From Perognathus longimembris pacificus (lineage: Eukaryota; Chordata; Mammalia; Rodentia; Heteromyidae), in assembly GCF_023159225.1 (NCBI RefSeq), contig NC_063184.1, forward strand, positions 12,265,528 to 12,329,527: a stretch of DNA of 64,000 bases. The letters are read 5' to 3'. Below, piece by piece: positions 20,791 through 32,509 of this stretch (within the stretch, counting starts at the first letter, position 1; each line of letters begins with the position of its first letter). The notes under the pieces were generated by a model. It worked only from the letters and a program-made list of their open reading frames with translations, was not told where the DNA came from and ran no database searches. Position numbers and translations under genes: made by a program.

Positions 20791-21450
20791 AAAGACTCTG
20801 AATCATTCACTTCTATGACCGCAGATATAAGGACAATATGTATGGTAAGGCTTCATAATGATAGAGTGAATAAATAAGTGAAAGATAAGGACACCAATTG
20901 TGTTATTTAAAGAGGTAAGGCAAAGTACTAGGGAACTTAAAGGAAGGAAAGATTCTGCCATAAAAGGAAGAACCAAAGGCAACCACGCAGGTCCTGACTG
21001 TTAAGGAGGACTTGCATAAGATCAGGTTGAAGGAGATAGTCAGTACGATAGCTCCAAAGGATAAATACTGCAGGGAACAGCATTCTTGGAGCCCCAGAGT
21101 CCTCTTCTCCATCTAGATGCTGAACCCATTGAGAAATAAATAATCAATTTGGACTTTACTATTGAAAGGTGCCATGTTGAAGGGTGTTACTTAAGTCAAG
21201 TACCAAAGTGTCCATCATGGAACCTGAGAGGCTACAAACTCATATCTGTGCTCTGCCACAAAAATATGCCAAAGTCTGAAGCTACATCATCAGAAAAATG
21301 GCATTGTGCCCAGTCACCCTTTCCAAAGTTGTCCAACAGAAAAATCTTCACATCTCTCCAGAAGTGGACAAAAATAGGATCAAAAACAATGCCTACTATA
21401 GGAAAAAATGCTCTGTTCATGGAAACTAGAGGTTTCCCTCACAAGAATAA
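20791..21450. other. Unique DNA; open frame of 103 codons not supported
   Basis: A plus frame (21149-21460) and an opposed frame (21232-21420) overlap. Neither has a recognisable domain. No poly(A) or splice evidence was seen. Confidence 0.45.
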
Positions 21451-21459
21451 TCAGGAATA

Positions 21460-21670
21460 GGGCTAGGAATATGGCCTAGTGGTAGAGGGCTTGCCTCATA
21501 TACATGAAGCCCCTAGGTTCAATTCCTCAGCACTACATATGCAGAAAAAGCCAGAAGTGGTGCTGTGGCTCAAGTAGTAGAGCGTTATCCTTGAGCAAAA
21601 AGAAGCCAGGGCCAGTGCTCAGGCCATGAGTTCAAGCCCCAGGACTGGCAAAAAAAAAAAAGAAAGAAAA
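21460..21670 (+). mobile_element. SINE IDL-Geo
   Basis: Older-subfamily copy ('gcctcatatacatgaagc'), complete, with an A-rich tail. The flanking 'aatcaggaa' repeats at about 21449-21457 and 21670-21678 as target duplication. Confidence 0.95.
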
Positions 21671-21999
21671 ATCAGGAAATGTGTTGGGAAGCAGCACAAA
21701 GTCCACACATCTGGAGTGCAGGGCATTTGGATGTGAGGCTGACATGATATGAGGTGGCAATCAAGAGCTAGGGCCATCGAGAGTGAGTACTCCAAGTGCT
21801 GTGAGGCTGAGATCCTTCCAGAGAATGTATCAGTTAAGACGCAGCCACTGAGAACTTCTAGGAAGCACATGGTGTGATCCAAATTTCTCAGAGTGACAGC
21901 ACATTAAATCAGGAAGGAACAAACCATGAAGCCACACTGCCTGGGTTTATAGTCACCTTCCTTTCATTTCATTTATTAATATTTTTGCCTGCCAAAGTA

Positions 22000-22200
22000 T
22001 AGCACTGGATGAAGAACACTGGCTTTGATGGGAACAAATTGGCTTTTGATTTTCTATTCCATTTCAGGATATGTTCATTAACTCCTGTGAGATTCAGTTT
22101 TATCCTTGGGTTATCTACTTTACTAGGTTGAAATTACATGAAATAATGAATGGACAGCGTCTATAGTGTGGAGAAATAATCTATGTATGGATAATACATG
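22000..22200 (+). mobile_element. MIR (old)
   Basis: 'gaagaacactggctttgatg', then 'ttcattaactcctgtgagattcagttttatcc' and 'taggttgaaattacatgaaataatgaatg' follow the order of MIR blocks. Confidence 0.6.
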
Positions 22201-24775
22201 GAAACTGCCTAGTAGTTCATGGTTATTATTTGTTGTTGTCATTTGATCTAATGAAATATATAACCCCTGAAAATAGCACATCTATTTAATAATACATCTA
22301 TTTCATCCTGTATAAATGTTTCAAGGTATAGGACAGCACTGTACCATGAAGTCCATGACAAAGAGGAAGGTGAATCAAAGTGCCTGGTCCTTCACAAATG
22401 GCCGGTGAACAGTTACTGTGAACAGTATCAGAGAACATGAATATATTAGCTATTTTATATATTATAATGCATTTTCTATTTTGGGTTACTGCTAAACAGT
22501 TTTCTAAATATGTTTGCTATAATTGTGAGAACTGAGAATTCCACGCCTTTATGAATGTAGAGACCAATAACCTTGAATATTTTGCCCATTTAAAAGTCAT
22601 TATTTCTTATCTCCTTTTAAAAATATATAAAGATTACTTGATGTTTTTGTTATTACAAAGCACATCAGGATGCTAAATATTGCATTGAGTATGTTTTATA
22701 ATTTGATATTAAATCAAGGAGACACTGTTTAAGGGAGAAACATTAGTCAATTTATTCCTCTTTAGGTAAAGCTGGAAAACATCTTTTTCGTTGCCGAGAA
22801 CAGCACACCGTACCCACTCTAATCATATACAGATGATAGGAATTTGTCTAATGTTTTATGGTGAATCATTGATGAGGCCAGCAGAAGGAAAATTTGTAGA
22901 AATAAAATCACCTTGACAGTGGAGTACCAGGGTCAAAAAGCAAAGTAAAGTCAGTGTTCTTAGCCTTAATAAAAACAGCATGATCTGTCATCAACACAGA
23001 ATTTTTACACTCTTGGACAATGCACTCAGAGAGTTCCTGCTGGGTTTCATTTGATTTTTACCAAAAGCAACAAAGGGAAACTTATAGCTGGTGATTCATT
23101 GTGACAGGAGAAAGCCATAACGATATGCATGTTTAGGCCCTTGTAAATAAACAGTAACCAGTGTGATTTTTTTTTTCAACACAAAGGCTGTTATCCAGGC
23201 TCTAGGGGAACAACTACTGAGGTTTTCTAAACTATGAAACTATGTCTAAATATTAAGAAATAGCTATTATCTTGCAAGCCATATATTTCAGATTATCCTT
23301 CATATGGGCTGAATATAGTAGTCTTTGGGTAAGAAATCATCATGCACATTCTGATAAATGGAATGTTGCTGTGTGGTTTCCCTAACAATGCCACTAGATA
23401 GCAAGGCCAAACAAACAGGATAATTAATAATTAAACACCAAGATTAGAAGAGACTATCACTAGAGTCCCACCCTAGGAAATGGTGCAAACTCTGTAACAA
23501 AAAACTCACATTCTTCATGTCTAGACAATTTTTTTTCCTACTTGAAAAAGGTAAGCTGGCAAACTAGAAAGGACATATTTTCAAAAACATTATTCTTAAC
23601 TGGAGATCACTCTGGCAATATACTATTTTCCAGTAACTATTATCTCCTCCTATCAGTTCTATATGATTTTGAAATGTTTATCCTTTTCCTTTTGAAAGTA
23701 TGTACTAAAATTATTAATATTTAGATGTACAGTTCAAACAGTGATATTTAATATCTGCCAAAATTCCCAAATCCAAAGTATCATGTATGTTCAAATAAAT
23801 GATCACAAAAGGTATTTATTTGGGGGAACAATATCCACAAAATGTCTTGCTGACAACTCCAGATTTTTGGTAGACTAAAGAATACAATTTACCATCCATT
23901 TCAGAAATTAAAATCTTAGTAAGTTACATGTTCGAAGATTTAGTCCAGAGTAAGATAGCAAAAAGACAATATTTGAGACAGGAAACAGTAAATCAATGCT
24001 TTCAAACTGTGTACATCTTACAGTGATAATGAAATTCACCCCCTGATTCTTGCATTCTTTTAATTCTCACTAGTGATAGAATGTAAGAATTATTTCTGAA
24101 TCACGTATGCTTTAGAAATCACTAGACTCGATGTGCTAACATAGAATCTTATATCTTAATTCATTGGCACTAGTAAGAAACTTCTAGCCTTTAAAAGGGA
24201 GACATTGTCCCCCTCACAATGACTGATGTTTTTGCCCACTGAAAAGATTGAGTTTTTTCTAGTCAAGTTTCAAGTGCATCAATTTGAGTAATGCTGCAGA
24301 GTCTCCAATGTTCTACTTTGAATTACCTTAGTTCTGCCTTTGAGATGATTAAAGATATAATTATATTGTCTTAAGTCTTTTTTTTACTTTTTGGTTTCAA
24401 TTTTCAGATAGAAGGGATGATGAGATGATAAAATAGACAATTTCAAAAGCAAACTGATATTACTTCATCTGGTTAATGTGAAAGGATTCTTTTTCCCCTA
24501 GCACATCAGAAAGTAATTTACTTAAAGGAGAGCTAGTTATGATTAAAAAAACTCAATTTAAACAATGTGGTTTCAAATTTGATAAGATTTAAAGGACCTC
24601 ATTATTTATATTAAAACCTAAATTCTTGGGTCAGTTAACCTGTCATATTATCACAATATCTTATGTGAGCTAGCTGTAAGACAGTGGCATTTTAGAGTAG
24701 TCACAACAATGTTTTGGAACAGTGATTTTTAAATGTTAAAATGTCTAAACATTTAAAATACTGAAACTGAAACCT
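22201..24775. other. Longest unique block of the window
   Basis: About 2.6 kb without any SINE, L1 or microsatellite that I can identify. AT-rich; the only open frame of note is 60 codons (23542-23724) with no domain. Conservation across mammals is the only test that could show function here. Confidence 0.5.
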
Positions 24776-25070
24776 GCTGGGTTCTGACTTTTTCATTGTT
24801 GACATCTTTTCTGTTCTCTAAGCCATTTCTTCAGAGTCCCCAATTTCTCATTTCCTTACCTTATTTTCCTCCAGCCTCCCTACTCATTTAACAGTATCTT
24901 CACCAAAGTATCCTCCACAATTGCCTGACAAAAGTCCTTTCCTTTTCCAGAAATACCTATATCCCAGCTGGATCAAATCTCTGGAAAATACTACTTCCAT
25001 CTTGCCTGCTATTCTACTCAGCAGCCTTTGAATTGACCATTCACTTTAGTTCGTAAGAAGTGCAAGTCTA

Positions 25071-25298
25071 GCCAGGTCCTGGTGGCTCACACCTGTAACC
25101 CTAGATACTCAGGGTGCTGAGATCTGAGGATCATAGTTCAAAGCCAGCCCAAGAAGGAAAGTCCATGAGACTCTTATCTCCAATGAACCTCCAGAAAACC
25201 AGAAGTGTAACTGTGGCTCAAAGTGGTATCCTTGAGCAAAAGAGCTCAGGGAAGGGGCTTAGGCCCTGAGTTCAAGCCCCATGACTGACGAAAAAAAT
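25071..25298 (+). mobile_element. SINE, 7SL-head + Geo tail
   Basis: A good full-length example: 'gccaggtcctggtggctcacacctgtaaccctag', 'ttcaaagccagcccaag', 'ctcttatctccaatgaacctccagaaaacc', 'aactgtggctcaaagtgg' and 'gagttcaagccccatgactgac'. Confidence 0.97.
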
Positions 25299-25451
25299 CA
25301 CAAATAGGCCCTGGCATACAATCATGACAATGCACCATCTGCTTGACCTCTACAAGCCTAATGCTCTGACTTCATACCAAGATGGCCAGCTTCTTACACT
25401 GCTACACAGAAAACTGGTTTATTCCTTTCTCTATGCCTTTGGCTGAAAGCC

Positions 25452-25483
25452 ATGCTTTCATGCTTTCATGCTTTCATGCTTGG
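25452..25483. repeat. 8-bp tandem repeat (atgctttc)x4
   Basis: Four direct copies of 'atgctttc', the last diverging to 'atgcttgg'. Confidence 0.95.
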
Positions 25484-25528
25484 CTCTTCTTTCTTTCCTA
25501 AATTAGCCTTTAAAAATCCAGCTTTTCT

Positions 25529-25740
25529 GGGGCTGGGGATATAGCCTAGTGGCAAGAGTGCCTGCCTCGGATACACGAGGCCCTAGGTTCGATTCCCCAG
25601 CACCACATATACAGAAAACGGCCAGAAGCGGCGCTGTGGCTCAAGTGGCAGAGTGCTAGCCTTGAGCGGGAAGAAGCCAGGGACAGTGCTCAGGCCCTGA
25701 GTCCAAGGCCCAGGACTGGCCAAAAAAAAAAAAAAAAAAA
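25529..25740 (+). mobile_element. SINE IDL-Geo, young subfamily
   Basis: Near-consensus young copy with 'gcctcggatacacgaggcc', 'cttgagcgggaagaagcc', 'gagtccaaggccc' and a pure A-tail. Target duplication 'aaaaatccagcttttct' precedes it, and its copy follows at 25741-25752. It is the younger of two SINEs at one site. Confidence 0.98.
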
Positions 25741-25752
25741 TCCAGCTTTTCT

Positions 25753-25957
25753 GGACTGGGAATGTGGCTTAGCAGTAGAGTGCTTGCCTTGCATCCATGA
25801 AGCCCTGGCTTCTATTCCTCAGCACCACATAAACACAAAAAGCCAGAAGTGGCGCTCTGGCTCAAGTGGCAGAGTTAGCTAGCCTTGAACAAAAAGAAGC
25901 CAGGGACAGTGCTCAAGCCCTGAGTCCAGTCCCGAGGACTGGCAAAAAAAAAATAAA
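25753..25957 (+). mobile_element. SINE IDL-Geo, older subfamily
   Basis: Starts 'ggactgggaatgtggcttagcag'; more diverged than its upstream neighbour. It ends in an A-rich tail followed by a third, mutated target copy 'aaatccatcttttcc'. Confidence 0.95.
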
Positions 25958-26040
25958 AAATAAATCCATCTTTTCCTTGAAAGCTTCCTGAAGGCTCCAA
26001 CTACCATACCTACATCCATCTCTTCACATTCCATGCACAA

Positions 26041-26272
26041 TTAAAGAAAATAACAGTGACTATGAAAGCCATCGTGCCTTCTTTCTAGGCAAAGATACCA
26101 TGCCAAGCATTGATTTATTTAATAACATATACTATGTAATCCTGGGGTAATAACTCTGAAAATCCTCATTAATAACTTGAGAATTGGAGAGTTTAACTAT
26201 CGTATTCTTGTTGTCAAAGACAATAGAGCTGAGAACTGCAAACATGCCTGGCTGGCTCTACAAAGCTATTAT

Positions 26273-26276
<4 letters not shown>
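26041..26276. other. Unique DNA
   Basis: Nothing recognised before the CA repeat. Confidence 0.4.

Positions 26277-26315
<39 letters not shown>
26277..26315. repeat. (CA)n microsatellite
   Basis: 39 bp of pure CA. Confidence 0.97.
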
Positions 26316-26317
<2 letters not shown>

Positions 26318-26619
26318 TATTACTCTCACCTCTTTCTTTTGTATATACCACTACAAGTTCCCTGAGGGCCAAGATTTTGGAGATCTTCTACGAAAATAGT
26401 ATTTACAGCTTTATATATTAAAAAAAAAACTATGTAGTCCAATTCCAATACATTACAAGTCAGATGCTAAACAGAATAGTGAATGGACTAATTAAATTAT
26501 GTCAGAATTACATCATGGGTTTGTTTGGAGTTTTTTAATGTTTCATTAAATAAGAGAGTTTGAGCAGAGCATACATATGCACTTTTACATTTCAGGAAGA
26601 CTTTCTCAAGTTCACATTC
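26316..26619. other. Unique AT-rich DNA
   Basis: No element recognised. Confidence 0.5.
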
Positions 26620-26806
26620 CTTCATCCTGTAATCTTAGCTACTTGGAAGGCAGAAATGGAGGGAAGCATTGGGTTTGAGGCCAGTTGGGGCATAAAATAG
26701 TTGCAAAGCTCTATCTCAATCAATTGGCTGGGCTCAGGGTACAATGCCTGAATACCAAGTGAGAGGCCCAGAGTTCATTCTTCAGCAATGCCAAAATACA
26801 CCACCA
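26620..26806 (+). mobile_element. Composite SINE, 7SL monomer + ID tail
   Basis: 'tcctgtaatcttagctacttggaaggcagaaatgg...gtttgaggccagttgggg...agctctatctcaa' is a 7SL/B1-type monomer. It is followed by the tRNA-like 'gctgggctcagggtacaatgcctg...gcccagagttcattcttcagc'. No Geo module. Resembles the B1-dID arrangement described in other rodents. Confidence 0.75.
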
Positions 26807-27052
26807 AACAAGTCTGCAACAGGTCTGTTGTTGAGTGCAAGAGTCTAATGCATTACCAGAAAAGGGGGACTACAGTGCCACAGTGGCTAGCCTAGCCCTG
26901 TGATTAGTAGAAGCCACATGCACCAAACTCCATCCTACCTATTCAGCCTCTGAAAATAAGTGGGTCTCCACTGCTTGCACAGAGCTTTCTGTACTAGCCC
27001 TAGTTGGAAGTGATTTCTTTTGTCTCTAAATTCTTGTAAAATTTTCTTAATG

Positions 27053-27329
27053 CACACACACACATGCGTGCAGGCACCCTCAAGTGCAAGTACACACATA
27101 TGTGCGTGGATCCTGGGGTTTGAATGTGAGGCCCGGGCACTGTCCCTGAGCTTTATGCTCAAGGCTACCTCTCTACCACTGAGCCACAGCTCCAATTTTG
27201 GCTTCTTGGTGGTTCATGAGATAGAAGTGTCTCATGAACTTTCCTGGCCAAGCTGGCTTTGAACTGCAGTCCTCAGATCCCAGCCTCTTGAGTAGCTAGG
27301 ATAAACAGGCATGAGCTACTGGCACCTGT
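27053..27329 (-). mobile_element. SINE, 7SL-head + Geo tail, with CA/TG tail
   Basis: The body is 27110-27329 ('tcctggggtttgaatgtgagg' to 'gagctactggcacctg'). The tail side, 27053-27109, is an imperfect alternating CA/TG tract instead of an A-run. Confidence 0.9.
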
Positions 27330-27352
27330 TGACCCCATTTCAGTACTATGTT

Positions 27353-27354
<2 letters not shown>

Positions 27355-27417
<63 letters not shown>

Positions 27418-27610
27418 GGCCAGTCCTGGGCCTTGGACTCAGGGCCTGAGCACCATCCCTGGCTTCTTCCCGCTCAAGGGTAGCACTTTGCTACCTGAGC
27501 CACAGCGCCCCTTCTGGCCGTTTTTCCATATATGTGGTGCTGGGGAATCGAACGGAGAGCTTCATGTGTAGGAGGCAAGCACTCTTGCCTCTAGGCCATA
27601 TCCCCAGCCC
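27355..27610 (-). mobile_element. SINE IDL-Geo whose tail is (TG)30
   Basis: The body 27414-27610 is a complete minus IDL-Geo. A pure (GT)n of about 60 bp lies at 27355-27413. The duplication '(c)agtactatgtttc' flanks the whole unit at 27341-27354 and 27611-27623, so the microsatellite lies inside the insertion and replaces the A-tail. Confidence 0.97.
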
Positions 27611-27627
27611 AGTACTATGTTTCTTAA

Positions 27628-27825
27628 CAGAAGCTTTGGAACCAGACTACTGGGATTTAATCCAGTTATTATAATGATAACCTCTGTGTCTTTCAGCAGG
27701 TTACTTAATCTCTCTGTGGCTCATGAAGATGGCACTAGTACCTTCGCCACTTGGTTGTTGTGAGGATTAAATGAGTTAGGTCATGTAAAGTACTGAAACG
27801 CTGGAAAAATATAGTACCACTTCAT
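27628..27825 (+). mobile_element. MIR
   Basis: 'agctttggaaccagactactgggatttaatccag', 'caggttacttaatctctctgtggctc', 'ggttgttgtgaggattaaatgagttaggtcatgtaaagtac'. A clear, nearly full-length MIR. Confidence 0.92.
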
Positions 27826-29390
27826 GACTATTAATTGTTAGTACGAACTGCAGCCACCACCACCAACATTACTATTTAGCACCCATTCTCTATATTCTTA
27901 AACACTCATGTGTTTTAAATGTGTTTGAAGAAAACGTAGAGTCTCTTTTTGTTCAGAGATTGACACTGTGTCTCTTACAATTAATATTGTTTGCAGACAG
28001 TTAAGTAGAACATCTTATCCTGTGGTCAAGTAGATGAGAAATCACACCTCCCTTTTCAAAAGACAGCAGAAGGACCTCATTGTTTTCTGCTCTAGGAAAA
28101 GAAATATGATTTAAATCTTAAGAGACTACTTCTTTCCGATCAAAAGTCCTAGTATGGTGCCCATTAACTCGGCAGGCAGTTTGGCCAATAAACTCTACTA
28201 CAAGATCATATTCGAAGATGGTCTCAATTTTGAGAAACAGACCCAGGGCTTGATAAATACAATGCTACCAGTAAAAATCTCAAAGAATATTCTCTATAAA
28301 CATTAAGGCAAGCTGTGAGAAGAAGGATCCTAGATAAATCATTTCAAATATAGAGTCAATTGCTTTGCTTTCAATTCCCTTGAAAGGAAAAACGATTATG
28401 CTTTTTTTTAGCTGTCAGAACAAAACTCTAGGGTAATTCATAAGGCATTATATTAACACATATAAAACAAAATGAAAAACAGCTTCACAGTATGACCTTA
28501 CACTTGAACAAAATCTGCAGCAAGTGTATTGGAGGCCAGATTAATACCCAGTTTACCAGGCAAATAAATTCCACAGTGAGTCACCCTCCAACTTCTTTAT
28601 TCTCCCTAGGAGGAAATCACAGCTCTAGTTTAAAAGACAGCATAGATATTTTAAAACAAAATAGAAGCAAGTACTCAAGCAGATTCAAGTCTTTTCTTTC
28701 CAAGTTTATGGTACTTTTGTCGGCTTCAGAAAATAAATAGCCTAAGCAAGATCCACCAACTACAGAGAAATTGCACTTAATACAATGGCTAAAGGATAGT
28801 GTGATGCAATTTATGTTACCTGTGCATATTGAAAGTACAGTCTATTGGACAATATCATACACAAAAAGGAAAAGAGTTTACCACAGAGGAGACAGTCGGC
28901 TGAGGCTCTTCAAAAGCAGATATTTCAAAGTTTACTTTCACATGAGTTTTCACTTTTTGACCTGCTCTTGACCTGGGTAATTCCTGCAGGCCAGTGAGTT
29001 TAACAAGGCCTGGGATCTATTAAAAGAGTGGTAGCCTGCCTTTTACTGAGTAGCACACTGATGGTTTAAAGTAAATGTTATGGTTTGGCACAGGAACCAA
29101 TTTGGTTACCGTTTGTTCTTCCTGCCCCTGCCTGCTGATATTTTTGCAAGTGTTTTCCATTCTTTAGATTCTATAAAGAAATCTGCATGCTGTTATTTTA
29201 AACTTCAGCATGGTTTCTTTTTTTTTTAACAATTCATATTTTAAGCTGGGCTGTTCACTCAGGACTTGCTTTTGTACTCCTTGATAGAACTTGAACTCAT
29301 GCCACAACATGAAGGCCATTATCTTTGAGCACTACATAATGGCTATACCACTCTCCAATTTAGATAGATTTTGAAATCCTGTTAAGACAA
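27826..29390. other. Unique non-coding DNA
   Basis: No family recognised except a faint SINE-like 'agaacttgaactcatgcc' near 29286. Frames of 66-82 codons (28492-28740, 28771-28971) have no known domain. Confidence 0.5.
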
Positions 29391-29394
29391 TTAT

Positions 29395-29505
29395 CAGAGA
29401 AGAATGTTGAAAGAGGTAACATTGATCAAGATGCTTCATATTCATAAAATGCTTGGTTGAATGGAAACATGGTGCAACTACTCAAAGATAATAAGAATAT
29501 TTTTA
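29395..29505 (+). mobile_element. L1 3' end scrap
   Basis: 'gaggtaacattgatcaagatgcttcatattcataaaatgcttggttgaatgga' matches the L1 3' end variant also seen at 53.38 kb ('ggtgacactgatcaagatgcattgt'). Confidence 0.65.
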
Positions 29506-29584
29506 AAGGATAATTACTGGCCTGGGTTTAGAAGGAATTAGAGCAGCTATTTGACAAACAAAGCCATACTACTAGTGTGTATTT

Positions 29585-29760
29585 GTGAAAATGGACCAGG
29601 TAACTTGAGGGGATGGATGGGGATATGAGAGAAGGGGGAGAATGACAGAAAGGGGTGCCACTAATCAAGAAGCATTGCATTCAAAAATTAAGATGCTGAA
29701 TCAAAACTCCTTCATACAAATACTTAAGGATAATTTTTAAAATTATATATAAGTTAAAAA
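29585..29760 (+). mobile_element. L1 3' end, variant subfamily
   Basis: A G-rich tract ('gaggggatggatggggatatgagagaaggggg') is followed by 'ggtgccactaatcaagaagcattgcattc...tgaatcaaaactcctt' and an A/T-rich tail. Confidence 0.7.
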
Positions 29761-30908
29761 GGAAACAAAAGCTACATAAGTATGCATCAACTCCAGTGTA
29801 ATGGAAATCATGCTTAAGTTTCCAGATAGAAAATAGATGGATAGACTTTGATATGTATACATGTGTGATTGTGAGTAGATACATATCAGTATATAGATAC
29901 ATACGTTTATAATTATATATCTAATACATGTTTTATATATATACATATACATAGATATCAATCTACGTGGGAGGAGGTTTTATGTATTTCTTCTAGGTAT
30001 CACTAATAGGCTAATTCATCATAAAGTACATTTTAGTCATTTTATCTTATATCAATTAACCAATTTGAGAGGTAGAATTAATAATGTCACAAAAAGGAAA
30101 TATAAGCAAAAAATGAGTGCCCTCAAGTTTGTCCAAGAATCTCCACACTGGCTTTGACATGAATGTGGAGGGAGGTGAAGCCAGGCGTTGGGGTGAATCT
30201 TCTCCCTGGGGCAGCATCAGGCACACGGACACCTTTGCCAGGCAAATCCTCTCACTCAGGACTCTGCAGACCGACCTTGTGCTTCCATTCCCTCAAAACA
30301 GAGAGGCTCAGTTGTATATACCAGTGCTTCTGTCTATTTCTATCAATAGGATTACCAACAATTGTACAGTGTTGGAAACCTTATTAAGTTTACAACTGCA
30401 AAATCATCCCATTTTCAGGATGCCTAATAAACAATGCCACAATTAAGCAATCACTGTATTTTATTCCAAGTGAAGTACCTTAGTTAAAGAGTACTGGTAC
30501 TGTTCTGTTGCAAAGTGTTTTTCTCTTCTCCTAAATATCTAAATATTAGCTAGTCCTTAGTAATCCTCAAATGTATTATTCCCTTTACTCCACATACCAA
30601 TCCTTCTCATTACTTATAATTTTCCATTTCAGAGAAATATTCCTATGGCCAGGTGTTAGACACGTTCATCTATACCTGCTACCATCTTGAGAAAGGAACA
30701 ATGACAAAGAACAGAAAACACAATTTTGAAGTACAACCTAAAACTAAGTTGGTATACTTTTAAAATTAATTTTAGCACTTTGTAAATTACATTAATCAGT
30801 AAAAAGATTACACTACAAATGACACAGATCTGAAAGCATTAAAAAGATTCTCTCCTCAGAACCAATAAGAAACTTTGTGTTTATTTTAAAAGAATAAAAC
30901 TTAAAATC
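29761..30908. other. Unique AT-rich DNA
   Basis: No family recognised. Includes an ATAC/TATG-rich patch at 29850-29960. The 109-codon plus frame (30117-30446) shows no known domain and no second line of support. Confidence 0.45.
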
Positions 30909-30920
30909 CATTTAAAGAAC

Positions 30921-31128
30921 TTTTTTTTTTTTTTTGGCCAGTCCTGGGCCTTGGACTCAGGGCCTGAGCACTGTCCCTGGCTTCTTTTTGCTCAAGGCTA
31001 GCACTCTGCCGCTTGAGCCACAGCGCCACTTCTGGTCATTTTCTATATATGTGGTGCTGAGGAATCGAACCCAGGGCTTCATGTATACAAAGCAAGCACT
31101 GTTGCCACTAGGCCATATTCCCAGTGCC
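30921..31128 (-). mobile_element. SINE IDL-Geo
   Basis: Complete minus copy with a T-run of about 16. The short duplication 'taaagaac' lies at 30913-30920 and 31129-31136. Confidence 0.96.
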
Positions 31129-31136
31129 TAAAGAAC

Positions 31137-31982
31137 AAAATTTAAGCATCACTAGTCAGTTAGAAATATAGAGCTCTTGTAATTTTTTTAACTGTTACCA
31201 TGTACTTTTTTATTTTATTTTATTTTTGGAGATAATAAAGAAAATATTATTTCACAATGTTATAGACAAAGACATAATGAATACATTTCTTTTTGAAGAG
31301 TCTATGGTCATTTTAATATGATAAAGAAGAAATGTGATTAGGAAGAAATGTGATTGATCTGGAAGTCATTCAACAAACAGGAAATAAAGGCCCAGCATGC
31401 ACATACCTGGCTCTCTATTACCTTCTGATAATATAATAATTAGAGATTAAAACTAAACTGCAAAGAAAATAATGACACATAGCAAGCTGAGGTAAACTTG
31501 TATGTGAAGGAATGTAAGAAAAAAATTTTAATACAAAGTAAAAGTCATTCAAATTCTCTTAAAAAGTCAAGGAAGTCTTGAAGGGAAAAAGAGGAATTGA
31601 TATGGTAGAAATGGATGCATGAGCTTCCAAGATTCAAAGAAAGATGATCATGGAGTTGGTGGAGAAATCAGCACAGGGAAGCAAAAGAAATAAAGGGAAA
31701 GAAAAGAAAACAGGAAACAGCCACATATTAGGTTATGGTATCATTTAAAAACAAACAAAAAAACAAAACTTGCACCTGAGAAACACTAAGAAATATGTGA
31801 GGATTGATGGCCAAATAATTGGAATCTGGGTGGTAGGAAAACTAGGAAAGGGAAATCTATAGAAAAGCTATGGTGCTTCTAGAAATGAATACAGCTAGGA
31901 CTGAATGTGAAGAAATGAATCAAGAGCAGATGTCCCACACTAAAACAAAAGGAAACAAAATTCTGACCAAGATTAGAGGGAA
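31137..31982. other. Unique AT-rich DNA
   Basis: No element recognised. Confidence 0.5.
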
Positions 31983-32180
31983 AATGCTAGCTACTCAGGA
32001 GGCTGAAATCTGAGAATCATGTTTCAGGCAGAAAAGTTCATGAGACTCTAATCTCCAATCAACTGCCAAAATACCCAAAAGTGGAGCTATGGCTCAAATA
32101 GTAAAGCACTAGCTTTGAGCAAAAGAAGCTCAGGGACATCAGCTAATCCCTGAGTTCAAGCCGCAGGCCCAGCCACAATC
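31983..32180 (+). mobile_element. SINE, 7SL-head + Geo tail, 5'-truncated
   Basis: Begins within the head at 'tgctagctactcaggaggctg', then 'gctatggctcaaatag...ccctgagttcaagccgcagg'. The tail is ATCA/ATAAA-rich. Confidence 0.92.
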
Positions 32181-32509
32181 AATCAATAAAATAAATTGAG
32201 TAGAAAAATTGAAACGTCAGAACAAAACAGGGAAATGAAGAATGAGCGGCTCATTCTCTAGAGACACAGCCAGAAAGATAGGGTAAACTACAAGAGTAAC
32301 CAGCACATGAAACATATTTATACACTTTTTATCTGAAGAAAAATTTAGTTGTGCCTAATATTTAATAGCCAAGTAGAATAAAGTACCCAAAATGAAATTC
32401 AGCTCTCCACTATTTACAGTCAAATCATATTTTTCAAAACTATTAATACTTCTTTACAGCGTGGGGTCAGGGTAGCTCCTGTTCTGATAGGAAGGTGTGG
32501 ATCTCTCCA

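Larger units (their letters stand above)
24776..26040 (+). mobile_element. Possible L2-like fragments carrying nested SINEs
   Basis: The pieces 'agtcctttccttttccag', 'tggtttattcctttctctatgcctttggctgaaagcc' and 'tccttgaaagcttcctgaagg' resemble the L2 3' region in order, separated by three SINE insertions. Tentative. Confidence 0.35.

Noticed and set aside
21149..21460. 103-codon plus-strand frame as a gene or retrocopy
   Set aside because: No recognisable protein, no poly(A) of its own, and no target duplication apart from that of the following SINE.
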